22,355 nucleotides of DNA from JAWOJF01 sp046481785 (lineage in GTDB: Bacteria > Bacteroidota > Ignavibacteria > Ignavibacteriales > Ignavibacteriaceae): the NCBI GenBank assembly GCA_046481785.1, contig JAWOJF010000156.1, forward strand, positions 1-22,355, in the 5' to 3' direction. This document shows, piece by piece, positions 15,127-22,355 of the stretch; position 1 is the first letter of the stretch; each line of letters starts with the position of its first letter. A model generated the notes under the pieces. That model saw nothing but the letters and a program-made list of their open reading frames with translations. It searched no databases and had not been told where the DNA came from. A program made the translations under genes and the position numbers.

Positions 15127-16518
15127 CTATTCAATACTTTTGGTTACTTCAATGCCAAGCTGTTCCATGCGGTATCTTAACTTGGAGCGTGAGAGTCCCA
15201 GTACTTTAGCCGCTTTTACCTGGTTGCCGCTTGTAATTTTTAAAGTTTTTAGAATCAAAGTTTTAAGGACAAGATCAATTTTTACTCCCCCCGGTGGAAT
15301 TGTAAGTAAAAACTCACCGCCGGAAGCTTTCTGTTCTTTAATATTATCTACCAGGAAGTGGAAATCTTTTTCTTTTATCTCCTGCTCCTCGGTAAGAAGT
15401 ACAACCCTCTCTATAACATTCCTAAGCTCCCTTATATTTCCTTTCCAGGAATATGTTCTTAACAGCTCAACAGATGCAGAGTCAAAACCTTTTATTTCTT
15501 TATTGAATTTTTTCTCAAATTCTTTTAAAAAGGTATATGAAAGGATGGGGATATCTTCAGCTCTTTCTCTTAAGGGGGGCACAGTAATTTTAGCAACATT
15601 CAGCCTGTAATATAAGTCTTCCCTGAAGTTGCCCTTCTTTACTTCATCTTCAAGATTTTTATTAGTTGCAGCCAGTACCCTAACATCAACCGAAATTTCC
15701 TTTTCGCCGCCAAGCCTGTAGAATTTTCTTTCCTGTAAAGCGCGGAGCAGTTTAACCTGCAGGTCAAGTGTAAGCTCGCCTATTTCATCAAGCAGAATAG
15801 TTCCGCCGTCAGCAAGTTCAAACTTACCAAGTTTTGTTTTTTGAACTGCACCTGTAAAAGCGCCCCTCTCATGCCCGAACAGCTCACTCTCTGCAAGTTC
15901 CTTAGGTATAGCCGAGCAGTTTATCTGTATGAACGATTTGTCTTTCCTCGGGCTGCTCTGATGTATAAACTTCGCAAACTCCTCTTTACCTGTACCACTT
16001 TCGCCTTCAATAAGAACAGTAGTATCTGAGCTTTTGGCAAGTTTTTCAACAGAACTAACAAGCTTTTGGATTTTTTTGCTTTTACCGAAAAACCCCGGGG
16101 TAATTAAGTCCCCCTTAAGTATTTCCTGTAGTTTATTTACTTCATTTTTTAATGACAGATTAGCAAATGCTTTTCCAAGAACTTTTTTAAGCTGTTCCAT
16201 GTCAATAGGCTTAAGAAGGAAATCAAATGCCCCTGCTTTTATGGCACTAACAGCCATATTAACATCAGAAAATCCGGTTATCATTATTATAGGTATGTGA
16301 AAAAATTTTTTCTGAAATTCTTTCAGGAGTTCCAGTCCATTGTGAGTAGTAAGATAAATATCAAGAAGTATTACATCGGGTTCAAAAATTTTTATTTTTT
16401 CTTCTGCTTCATCTGCTATTAAGCAGGTTTCTACTTCATAATCTAATTTAATAAGAACCTTTTTTAATGAAGCGCAAACAAGATCATCATCATCAATTAT
16501 TAAAATTCTATACTTCAT
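15127..16518 (-). CDS. NtrC-family sigma-54-dependent response regulator, probable flagellar regulator
   Basis: The protein has a receiver domain with phosphoacceptor D53 and a conserved lysine in the KPID motif. The AAA+ sigma-54 activation domain has Walker A GESGTGKE, the sigma-54 contact loop GAFTGA and Walker B GGTILLDEIG. A Fis-type helix-turn-helix sits at the C terminus (GNQVKAAKVLGLSRSKLRYR). All catalytic motifs are intact. I choose the ATG at 16518 (463 residues), with AAGGAG just before it; the longer 468-residue frame uses TTG at 16533. It overlaps the end of the NtrB-like kinase gene by 11 bp, making a cognate pair. Position downstream of fliS, fliD and flgM suggests a FleR/FlgR-like role in switching on sigma-54 flagellar genes. 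That is context inference; AtoC-like metabolic regulators have the same architecture. Confidence 0.93.
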   Translation of the reverse strand: MKYRILIIDDDDLVCASLKKVLIKLDYEVETCLIADEAEEKIKIFEPDVILLDIYLTTHNGLELLKEFQKKFFHIPIIMITGFSDVNMAVSAIKAGAFDFLLKPIDMEQLKKVLGKAFANLSLKNEVNKLQEILKGDLITPGFFGKSKKIQKLVSSVEKLAKSSDTTVLIEGESGTGKEEFAKFIHQSSPRKDKSFIQINCSAIPKELAESELFGHERGAFTGAVQKTKLGKFELADGGTILLDEIGELTLDLQVKLLRALQERKFYRLGGEKEISVDVRVLAATNKNLEDEVKKGNFREDLYYRLNVAKITVPPLRERAEDIPILSYTFLKEFEKKFNKEIKGFDSASVELLRTYSWKGNIRELRNVIERVVLLTEEQEIKEKDFHFLVDNIKEQKASGGEFLLTIPPGGVKIDLVLKTLILKTLKITSGNQVKAAKVLGLSRSKLRYRMEQLGIEVTKSIE

Positions 16519-17242
16519 AAACTCCTTGTACAAGATTAGGATTTATCATTATCATAAACCTGGAGCCGGCACCCAGCTTACTGTCAAATCTCAATTCACA
16601 CTGGTGATCATTAAGAATTGACTGGCACACGGTAAGACCAAGGCCTGTTCCTTTGTCTTTACTTGTAAAAAAATCATTAAGTATTTTATTCTTATCCTCA
16701 TCACTTATTCCAACACCGTCGTCTTCAATTTCCCACACAATAAATGAGGAAGCCTGGTCTTTATAAGTTTTAATAGATATACAGCCGCCGCCTTCACAGG
16801 CTTCAATAGCATTTGTCATCAGATTAAGAACCACCTGAAGTAGCCTGTTCCGGTCAAAAGAAATTTTAGGGAGATTGGCTTCCAGATGTTTGTTAATTAT
16901 AACACCTTTGCCGTGTGCTGTTGAATTAAGGATATTAATAGCGTCTGAAGCTACTTCATTAATAAGGCAAGTACTTGTACCATTAAAGCTTTTCCTGGTA
17001 AAAGATGATAAATTTTCGATTAAAGAGTGAATTCGTTCAGTTGCATCGCTGCAGGCTTGTAAGGATTCCTTCACATCTTCAGGAAGGTCACCCTGAACCA
17101 TTTGCAGGTATTCAAGGCTCAACTTGATTGCAGAAAGGGGATTCCTAATTTCGTGTATAAGACTTGCGGTAACTTTCCCCAATATATGGAGTTTATTTTC
17201 CTGGTAATTTTCAATTTCCATTTTGCCCCAAAGCATCATCAT
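16508..17242 (-). CDS. NtrB/FlgS-like soluble histidine kinase
   Basis: This kinase of about 244 residues has little N-terminal extension. HisKA has LIHEIRNPLSAI (H30) and HATPase_c has N144, the DDGVGI box and GTGLGLTVC. There is no membrane or PAS domain, so the signal must come through protein contact, as for flagellar FlgS or FleS-type kinases. The start is uncertain among ATGs at 17242, 17239, 17236 and 17221; the last is preceded by GGGGC and gives MEIENYQENK. It lies 90 bp below flgM and overlaps the sigma-54 activator by 11 bp. I infer that it reports an assembly checkpoint of the flagellum to the NtrC-like partner. Confidence 0.9.
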   Translation of the reverse strand: MMMLWGKMEIENYQENKLHILGKVTASLIHEIRNPLSAIKLSLEYLQMVQGDLPEDVKESLQACSDATERIHSLIENLSSFTRKSFNGTSTCLINEVASDAINILNSTAHGKGVIINKHLEANLPKISFDRNRLLQVVLNLMTNAIEACEGGGCISIKTYKDQASSFIVWEIEDDGVGISDEDKNKILNDFFTSKDKGTGLGLTVCQSILNDHQCELRFDSKLGAGSRFMIMINPNLVQGVYEV

Positions 17243-17332
17243 TTAGTTAGGCAAAATTTAAATGAAAAAGAGGAAAACAAAAACAGTTTATTTAAATTTA
17301 ATATTGAAAACCAGCAAAATGATGGTTAAGCG

Positions 17333-17584
17333 CTATTCAGAAATTTCTTTTAGGATTTTTTCAGCTACTTTTTGGATAACTTCTTCTGAATTATAATACT
17401 TAGAGTCTATTCTCTGTCTAATTTCTTCCAGATTAGGAACTTTTTTAGAAGCTGACTCGAAGACTTTGGCTTCGGCAGAGATCTCTAATCTGTCCTTTGA
17501 TGATTCCGGCTTGTTTTCAGCCTGTTTTTTCACCGCGTCCTTATTAAAGAAATTAAGATTATTTGATATAGATTTAATTTCCAT
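17333..17584 (-). CDS. flgM: FlgM-like anti-sigma-28 factor
   Basis: The 83-residue protein has the FlgM layout: a disordered polar N-terminal half and a conserved DRLEISAEA segment (31-39), followed by helices carrying NLEEIRQRID, YYNSEEVIQKVAEKIL. FlgM binds the flagellar sigma factor FliA (sigma-28), holds it inactive, and is exported through the finished hook-basal body to release late gene expression. Here it lies 5 bp after the FliT-like gene and is preceded by AGAGGT 7 nt before the ATG. Being last of the fliS-fliD block, it should be made in step with the filament cap. Identification is by motif and context; fliA itself is not in this window. Confidence 0.8.
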   Translation of the reverse strand: MEIKSISNNLNFFNKDAVKKQAENKPESSKDRLEISAEAKVFESASKKVPNLEEIRQRIDSKYYNSEEVIQKVAEKILKEISE

Positions 17585-17589
17585 AATTA

Positions 17590-17928
17590 CTACCTCTCAT
17601 AAGCCATTATTTTCTTCTTGTTGTTCAATTTTGTTAATTCTAACTTCACTGCTGCCATTTGATCATGTTTCTCTTTGACTATATTATCGTAGCTAATTTG
17701 TATTTGTTTAGTTAAATCAGACAAGCTTCTCTCGTATTTGCCTATCAATTCCTTGTTTCCGGTCGAAATTAACTCTTTTTTCATGGAATTTGCAGCCACT
17801 ACCATATTTTTTGCATTTAGCAGCTTATTATCAAAATTTTCCTCTGTTAGTTCTTCCAGTTCATTTAAAACCAGATTATAGAGGGAAATTAACTCGTCTA
17901 TTTTATTTTCTATAATATTCATATCCAT
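17590..17928 (-). CDS. small helical protein after fliD, possible FliT/FlgN-type export chaperone
   Basis: The 112-residue protein is almost wholly alpha-helical and highly charged, with leucine heptads suggesting a coiled-coil hairpin (IDELISLYNLVLNELEEL at about 10-27, then a basic C terminus ending KKKIMAYER). I do not recognise a clear family signature. Its length, fold type and place right behind fliD match FliT, the chaperone for the filament cap, or FlgN, the chaperone for hook-associated proteins; this is position-based inference. The gene starts 9 bp after fliD and ends 5 bp before flgM. No strong Shine-Dalgarno is seen, so translation may be coupled to fliD. Confidence 0.75.
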   Translation of the reverse strand: MDMNIIENKIDELISLYNLVLNELEELTEENFDNKLLNAKNMVVAANSMKKELISTGNKELIGKYERSLSDLTKQIQISYDNIVKEKHDQMAAVKLELTKLNNKKKIMAYER

Positions 17929-17937
17929 TTTTTATAA

Positions 17938-19686
17938 TTACATAAAATAATTTTGAGTTGAAAGAAGTGTAGCCAGTTGAGTCTGGAGTTGTTCGTATCT
18001 TTTTCTTAACATTTCTGCACTTTTATTAATTCTGGACTCTGTTGATGTAATTTTATCATTTATTGAGGTTATATTATTATCAAGAGTTTTCTTCTTTAAT
18101 GTTAAATAACCCCCTGCTCCCAGGTATGGATTTATAAGAGACTCAAGCCTGGCAGAAACTCCGTTTTCAGAATTGAATAATGCTTCAACTTTTCCGGGAT
18201 CCTGGTCAACCTTGTTTGCAAGCATAGCTGAATCAGATAAGGTTAAACCTGTTGAGGAATTGAAAGAAATACCGATTTTGCTTAAGGAATTAATATCTGT
18301 ATCGGGTAATACTGAACCGGCTATTGATGAAAGATTCCTCATAATTGTTTGTGCACTTGAATCACCGTATAGAGCACCGCGGGTTCCCGCATTATAAGTA
18401 CTGTTTGTTTTCAGATATGTATATACATCATTAAACTGTTTAATAAAACTTTCAACTTTTGCTTTAATAGCGGTATGATCATTTGCCACAGCCACACTAA
18501 CAGCATTATCACTTTCGGCCATTGTAGATTTAAGATTCAATGTTAAACCGTCAGCAATATCTGTAACTGTGTTTGAGTGCCTTTGTATATCAAGCCCGTT
18601 AAAAGTGAACTTTGCATTCAACTGGTTATTGGCCGTTGTTATATCGGAATAAATAAATCCCGGAGTATTAAGTCCCTGGTCAAAAGATGGTCTTGAAGAT
18701 CCAATATTGAGCCCCACCGCTGCAAGTGCCGAATATGTGCTGCTGTCTGAAAGTTCCATTATTCTGTAATCAAGCCCGGATTCTTTTGCAGTAATACTTA
18801 ATTGTGTGCTGCCCTGTAGTGGAGAAAAGGAAGAAGCAGAAACCGTTGCGGATGCAGCTTTCTCCTTTGTAACACCAATATTCAGGTCAGATACAAGATC
18901 AAACCCTGTATCATTAGTAATTGATATATATTTTGATGAATCTGAGACGGTTAATGAAAGCTGAAACTTAGAGGGATCTGATGGATCAGCAATTTTAACA
19001 GCATCAACACCATCTACATTAGTATTTATAGACTGTACCACGGAATCAAGAAGATCAGAATAATTTGCGGCACTGCCGTCTAAAGATATTGTTGTTTCTT
19101 TACCATCCAGATTTATTTTAAAACTGGTGGCACCACCGGTATAAGGATCAGTCCCTGTTTTATATTCACTTTTAACCACAGCCTTATCGGAATTAACAGC
19201 ATTTTGTATTTTTTCTATTGCAGTTTTATTTGTTTCGCTTCCGTTAAATTCCACTTCTACATTACTAACAAATTGCCCGCCCTGGCCGTCACCGGTTACA
19301 ACACTAAACTTGTGCATACCCGCAACCGCATTTAAAGAACCGGAAGTAAAACTGGCGGATACGGCCACATCTTTTTTAGCCAGTTGATTAACCCGTATTT
19401 CATAACTGCCCTGAAGCGATGTGGAGCCTGCAGAAGCTGCAACGAAACTAGTATTAGACGAAGAAGCTGCTTTATAACTGAAAACACTATCTGTTCCGGT
19501 TTTATTAAAGGTAGCTAATTCATTTTTTAAAGATGTTAATTTTTGAATTAACGTATTAAAAGCAGTTGACTGATTTGAATATTTCGTTTTTCTGATACTA
19601 AGAGGCGAAATCATCTTATTTGATTCGTTTGTAGAGTAGGTTTGTACCAGAGAATTTATTGTTGATGTAGTAAGAAGATCAGCCAT
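17938..19686 (-). CDS. fliD: flagellar filament cap protein FliD
   Basis: The 582-residue protein forms the pentameric or hexameric cap that folds exported flagellin at the filament tip. The N-terminal FliD_N domain (about 1-100) has SLVQTYSTNESNKMISPLS and conserved TAFNTLIQKLTSLKNELA. A Ser/Thr-rich variable middle follows (about 100-340), then the FliD_C domain (about 345-575) with KFTFNGLDIQR and DIADGLTLNLK. The C-terminal coiled coil ends in LLSTQNYFM, as expected for the leg region. It starts 16 bp after fliS, with AAAGAGGT about 7 nt before the ATG, so the two are co-transcribed. The composition is typical of surface-exposed flagellar proteins with few cysteines. Confidence is high. 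Confidence 0.95.
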   Translation of the reverse strand: MADLLTTSTINSLVQTYSTNESNKMISPLSIRKTKYSNQSTAFNTLIQKLTSLKNELATFNKTGTDSVFSYKAASSSNTSFVAASAGSTSLQGSYEIRVNQLAKKDVAVSASFTSGSLNAVAGMHKFSVVTGDGQGGQFVSNVEVEFNGSETNKTAIEKIQNAVNSDKAVVKSEYKTGTDPYTGGATSFKINLDGKETTISLDGSAANYSDLLDSVVQSINTNVDGVDAVKIADPSDPSKFQLSLTVSDSSKYISITNDTGFDLVSDLNIGVTKEKAASATVSASSFSPLQGSTQLSITAKESGLDYRIMELSDSSTYSALAAVGLNIGSSRPSFDQGLNTPGFIYSDITTANNQLNAKFTFNGLDIQRHSNTVTDIADGLTLNLKSTMAESDNAVSVAVANDHTAIKAKVESFIKQFNDVYTYLKTNSTYNAGTRGALYGDSSAQTIMRNLSSIAGSVLPDTDINSLSKIGISFNSSTGLTLSDSAMLANKVDQDPGKVEALFNSENGVSARLESLINPYLGAGGYLTLKKKTLDNNITSINDKITSTESRINKSAEMLRKRYEQLQTQLATLLSTQNYFM

Positions 19687-19702
19687 TTTAATTACCTCTT
19701 TA

Positions 19703-20029
19703 TTATAGTACCTTTAACCAGGTTTCCCTGAGTTCGGAAAGAATTTTTTGAGCTATTTCGAAATTACCTTTCCTGGTCTGGTCCTGGCAGAAAAGGTATA
19801 ACCTTAACAGCCCGGTTGAAACTTCCTTAACTTCTTCGCCTTCAAATCTTAAAGCATTGATCAGAATCTGGATAGCGTTATTTGTTCTGATAAATTCCTT
19901 TTTCTGACAACTTACAACTGCAACATCATAAATTCTGATAATTAACTGCTGAGGAGTAGCCTCCATTAATTCTTTTATAAGATACTGATTAACCCGTCCT
20001 GAATTTCTTGCAAAAGTTGAATTATACAT
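19703..20029 (-). CDS. fliS: flagellin export chaperone FliS
   Basis: The 108-residue, four-helix protein binds the C-terminal D0 helix of flagellin in the cytoplasm and keeps it unfolded for export. Family marks are the N-terminal ATPQQLI (24-30) followed by IRIYD, and the C-terminal LRETW (100-104). Length is slightly below the usual 120-135 residues, with a trimmed C terminus. It lies after the flagellin terminator, so its message may come from readthrough past that hairpin or from an unseen promoter. The 16-bp gap to fliD indicates co-transcription with it. Confidence 0.92.
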   Translation of the reverse strand: MYNSTFARNSGRVNQYLIKELMEATPQQLIIRIYDVAVVSCQKKEFIRTNNAIQILINALRFEGEEVKEVSTGLLRLYLFCQDQTRKGNFEIAQKILSELRETWLKVL

Positions 20030-20061
20030 AATACTTTTTAAACCTCATGTTTTTTAATTTA

Positions 20062-20086
20062 AACCTCCCGGGGTTACCGGGAGGTT
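20062..20086 (-). terminator. hairpin terminator between flagellin and fliS
   Basis: A perfect 10-bp GC-rich stem (AACCTCCCGG at 20062-20071 with 20077-20086, 5-nt loop) lies about 20 nt past the flagellin stop codon. On the minus strand it is followed by TTTAAATT, a weak U-tract. Partial termination here would give much flagellin message and less fliS-fliD message. Confidence 0.8.
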
Positions 20087-20104
20087 GTTAGAAAGAGTTA
20101 AATC

Positions 20105-20923
20105 TTATTGGAAAAGTGAAAGGAGACTCTGGGGAGATGCATTCAATTGAGCTACCATTGAAGTTGCAACCTGACCGCCAATTTGACCTTTCGTAGCGTT
20201 TAACTGTTCCATGGCCATATCTGCATCAAACAATCGGCTAACACTTGCTGTTGCATTAGAAATAGCTGAAGATAAATAATCTTCTTTTACGTCTAATCTC
20301 TGAACAAAGTTACCTATTTTACCCAAAGCGTTCTGAACTTCAGTCTGAAGAGAATCTACACTTATTGAAGTAATATTTGTAGAAGAAGCAGCACCAGTAC
20401 CGCCTGTTGTAATTGAACCAAGGTTCAATGTATTCAGTGTACCGAAATTAACTGTAGTAGATTCTGTTTCACCGGTTTTGAATATAAAGTTACCGCTTCC
20501 AGGAAGAGTACTACCGCTTAATAAAGCTGTTTCATTAAACTTGGTATTGGTGAACATAGATTTTATTTCATCGCCAAGTGCAATAATATCTGATGCTAAC
20601 GCTGAAAGATTTTTGGTAGGATCGTTAGAATCTGCAACTTTACCTTTTATCTGGTTTAACAAGTCGTTAATACTTGATAAAGCAGATTCTGCGGTTGAAA
20701 GCATGTCTTTTGCTGAGCCAATATTGCCCTGAGCAGCTTTCATTAAGTTAACTTTACCTTCAAGCTCTTTTCCTACTCTGTAACCAGATGTATCATCAGC
20801 TACTGAGTTGATTCTTTTCTGAGTTGCCAGACGAAGCTGAGCGTTCTGTGTTTGTTTATTAACTTTTGCCAAAGCATTATATGCTTCTAAGGCGCCGAGA
20901 TTTGTGTTGATTGAAAAAGCCAT
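20105..20923 (-). CDS. fliC: flagellin (short filament subunit)
   Basis: This is the 272-residue subunit of the flagellar filament. The N-terminal D0/D1 region has MAFSINTNLGALEAYNAL, LRLATQKRINSVADDTSGYRV and a long helix to about 100. The C-terminal D1/D0 region (about 190-272) has LFDADMAMEQLNATKGQI and ends SPQSLLSLFQ, the classical flagellin terminus. The variable segment between (about 140-190) is short and rich in Gly, Ser and Thr, so the filament lacks large D2/D3 outer domains. Ser/Thr richness there offers sites for O-glycosylation, fitting the glycosyltransferase gene next door. GGAGG lies 6 nt before the ATG. A sigma-28 promoter and a leader hairpin precede the gene and a terminator follows. 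Confidence 0.96.
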   Translation of the reverse strand: MAFSINTNLGALEAYNALAKVNKQTQNAQLRLATQKRINSVADDTSGYRVGKELEGKVNLMKAAQGNIGSAKDMLSTAESALSSINDLLNQIKGKVADSNDPTKNLSALASDIIALGDEIKSMFTNTKFNETALLSGSTLPGSGNFIFKTGETESTTVNFGTLNTLNLGSITTGGTGAASSTNITSISVDSLQTEVQNALGKIGNFVQRLDVKEDYLSSAISNATASVSRLFDADMAMEQLNATKGQIGGQVATSMVAQLNASPQSLLSLFQ

Positions 20924-20950
20924 TGTATACCTCCATGTATTGTTTTATTT

Positions 20951-20968
20951 GCGGGTATCCTTACCCGC
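20951..20968 (-). promoter_or_regulatory. hairpin in the flagellin leader
   Basis: A perfect 7-bp GCGGGTA/TACCCGC stem with a 4-nt loop sits in the predicted 70-nt untranslated leader, about 15 nt upstream of the GGAGG. It has no U-tract, so it is probably a message-stabilising or translation-tuning element rather than a terminator. CsrA control, known for flagellin leaders in other bacteria, is possible but not shown by the sequence. Confidence 0.5.
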
Positions 20969-21001
20969 TTGTTGTTTATGAGATTTATATCTCTAACAGT
21001 A

Positions 21002-21028
21002 TTATCGACCATGTGTTTTTAAAGTTTA
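21002..21028 (-). promoter_or_regulatory. sigma-28 (FliA) promoter of flagellin
   Basis: On the minus strand the sequence reads TAAA (21025-21028), 15 nt, then GTCGATAA (21002-21009). The established FliA consensus is TAAA-N15-GCCGATAA, so there is a single mismatch with exact spacing. Transcription should start near 20995. This makes flagellin a late-class gene held by the FlgM-like protein encoded downstream. Confidence 0.85.
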
Positions 21029-21044
21029 GTTCGTTCACTGCATT

Positions 21045-22355
21045 TTAACTTAAGTGAGATACCAGTTTCTGCTTCAGGATATCTACTTTTGATTTAACTT
21101 CGGGGTATGATGAAAATCTTTTCTCAAGGGTATCAAGGGTGGAAAAGAGCTTCTTTAAGTTGGAATTCTGCATATAAACAGATATAAGATAAAAATAGAA
21201 GGAAGGTTCTTCAGGTTTTAATTCAACTGTTCTTTCAAGCTCCTGTTGGGCCAGATTTAAGTTGCCGGTTGTCAAATACAGTTTTCCCAGCTCAAGATGA
21301 ATGTATGGATTTTTTATAAACCTCACTGCCAGGCCTTTAAGTATGCTAAACCGGCAGTCCAGATGATTATACTTTTCCAACAGCACTAACAGCGGTTCAA
21401 GATAACGCTCATTCATTTCATCAATAAATGGACTTATTTTTGTCTCATCTATCTTTATATTATTGTATAGGTTATTAAAAACACCGGCTTCTGTGTTTTC
21501 TTTTTCGCCAGCATTCGTAATTTTTTCGTAAAAGAAGTTGAACAGTTTTTTATCCATCACCAAAATTGCTATCTCAAGCCCGTGATAGCTTAACTCTTTT
21601 TCGTCCATCAGAATATTTTGTGCAGATAATTGCTTCTTATTGAGATATTTTTTGTTAGCCTCATATGACCTTAAAGCTGCATCAGCAGCTTTATCATACA
21701 TTTTAAAACGGAGAAATATTTTAGCCGCTGCCATAAGGCTTAATGGCTGCTCATCATCTTCCGCTATGCTTTTTTCTATTAACTCAAGTGACTTCAGAAA
21801 TTCTTTTCGCTCTGCATAACTTATTGCAAGGTACCTGTAAGCCACAGCCTTATATTCCCTTTTAAGGCTGTTATCGTTTAGTGCGGCCTCAAAGTATGCT
21901 GCGGCTTCTTCATTTCTTTTAAGAATACCAAGAGTTTGCCCAAGCTGAAATGCATAATATCCGGATCCGGAGGCCTGGAATTCATTTAACAGCAGTTCAA
22001 GGTTTCTTTCTGCTTTCTTTTTAATTTCTTCTTCAGAAACGCTGTAACCCAGGTGAATAATTTCTATTGAAGATTTTTCTATGCTAAAACCATTCTCAAT
22101 CAGTGAAGGCTCTATCTGCTCATGTATTGTTCCGGTGAACTTTACTTTTTTGTTATTTGGAAACAACCGGGCATAACTCATAACCGAAGGATGTTTGTTA
22201 ATCTCATCAAGGCTTATAACATTACACCAGTATGCTTTTTTGCAGGATTCGGCTGTAATTCTTTTTAATTCCTGAACAGAATTGTTATTTAACCTTTCAT
22301 CTGCATCAAGGTATAATATCCAGTCACCTGAGGCATTTTGCAGGGAATAATTACG
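21045..22355 (-). CDS. family-2 glycosyltransferase with TPR-like tail, N terminus outside the window
   Basis: The frame stays open from its TAA at 21045 to the right edge, giving at least 436 residues; the internal ATG at 22181 is not the start. At the edge the sequence reads ASGDWILYLDADERL, a GT-A fold segment with the metal-binding DxD motif (DAD at 22299-22307). A downstream GTIHEQI segment is typical of the SunS-like GT2 group. The rest is a run of helical repeats with TPR character (for example AAAYFEAALNDN, AYRYLAISYAER, IHLELGKLYLTTGNLNLAQQ). Such proteins transfer sugars from nucleotide donors to peptides or glycans in the cytoplasm. Its position just upstream of flagellin suggests flagellin glycosylation, but cell-surface polysaccharide synthesis is an equal alternative without more context. 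Confidence 0.85.
   Translation of the reverse strand, partial: RNYSLQNASGDWILYLDADERLNNNSVQELKRITAESCKKAYWCNVISLDEINKHPSVMSYARLFPNNKKVKFTGTIHEQIEPSLIENGFSIEKSSIEIIHLGYSVSEEEIKKKAERNLELLLNEFQASGSGYYAFQLGQTLGILKRNEEAAAYFEAALNDNSLKREYKAVAYRYLAISYAERKEFLKSLELIEKSIAEDDEQPLSLMAAAKIFLRFKMYDKAADAALRSYEANKKYLNKKQLSAQNILMDEKELSYHGLEIAILVMDKKLFNFFYEKITNAGEKENTEAGVFNNLYNNIKIDETKISPFIDEMNERYLEPLLVLLEKYNHLDCRFSILKGLAVRFIKNPYIHLELGKLYLTTGNLNLAQQELERTVELKPEEPSFYFYLISVYMQNSNLKKLFSTLDTLEKRFSSYPEVKSKVDILKQKLVSHLS

Noticed and set aside
17243..17332. Possible sigma-54 promoter in front of the NtrB-like kinase
   Set aside because: No TGGCAC-N5-TTGC pattern is present. The TGG at about 17308 has no TTGC at the right distance.
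21045..22181. Treating the TPR-like region as a complete gene starting at ATG 22181
   Set aside because: The frame continues upstream without a stop to the window edge and encodes a glycosyltransferase core with the DAD motif, so the ATG is internal.

Overview
The window looks like a chromosomal segment of an AT-rich, flagellated, didermic bacterium. An outer-membrane beta-barrel porin, sigma-28-type flagellar genes, many PAS-rich histidine kinases and a LytTR regulator together suggest the FCB group, most likely Ignavibacteria. That placement is an impression from protein style and was not tested. No rRNA, tRNA, CRISPR, insertion sequence or phage gene is visible.

Layout. (1) 1-148 holds the tail of a second chemoreceptor gene, cut off at its 5' side. 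(2) 374-3896 is a two-gene minus-strand operon, porin then methyl-accepting chemotaxis protein, ending at a strong hairpin terminator. (3) 4001-4375 has no obvious protein gene but looks like a separate minus-strand transcription unit with promoter, small RNA or small ORF, and terminator. (4) 4376-10364 (minus) encodes a 1319-residue membrane kinase with seven PAS domains, a REC-LytTR response regulator 32 bp downstream, and a REC-kinase fusion. (5) 10596-14937 (plus, divergent) is a translationally coupled trio of kinases: GAF-PAS-HisKA_2, REC-PAS-PAS-HisKA and a short HisKA. (6) 14938-15126 is a convergent intergenic region with ATTAAG repeats. (7) 15127-20923 (minus) is a late flagellar block read as flagellin, fliS, fliD, a FliT-like gene, flgM, an NtrB-like kinase and an NtrC-like sigma-54 activator. 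(8) 21045-22355 is the C-terminal part of a family-2 glycosyltransferase with a TPR-like tail, next to flagellin.

How it may work. The main observation is a set of 10-bp direct repeats with consensus TGCAGTAAAC and an exact 20-bp period. They occur in three arrays: upstream of the porin-chemoreceptor operon, upstream of the unannotated unit, and upstream of the REC-kinase fusion. The spacing fits operators of LytTR regulators, and a LytTR regulator is encoded beside the arrays. I infer a local regulon: the seven-PAS kinase signals to the LytTR protein, which controls a porin and its chemoreceptor, a small RNA or peptide, and an additional kinase. The other half of the window couples an NtrBC-type pair to the FlgM/sigma-28 flagellar checkpoint; a near-consensus sigma-28 promoter precedes flagellin.
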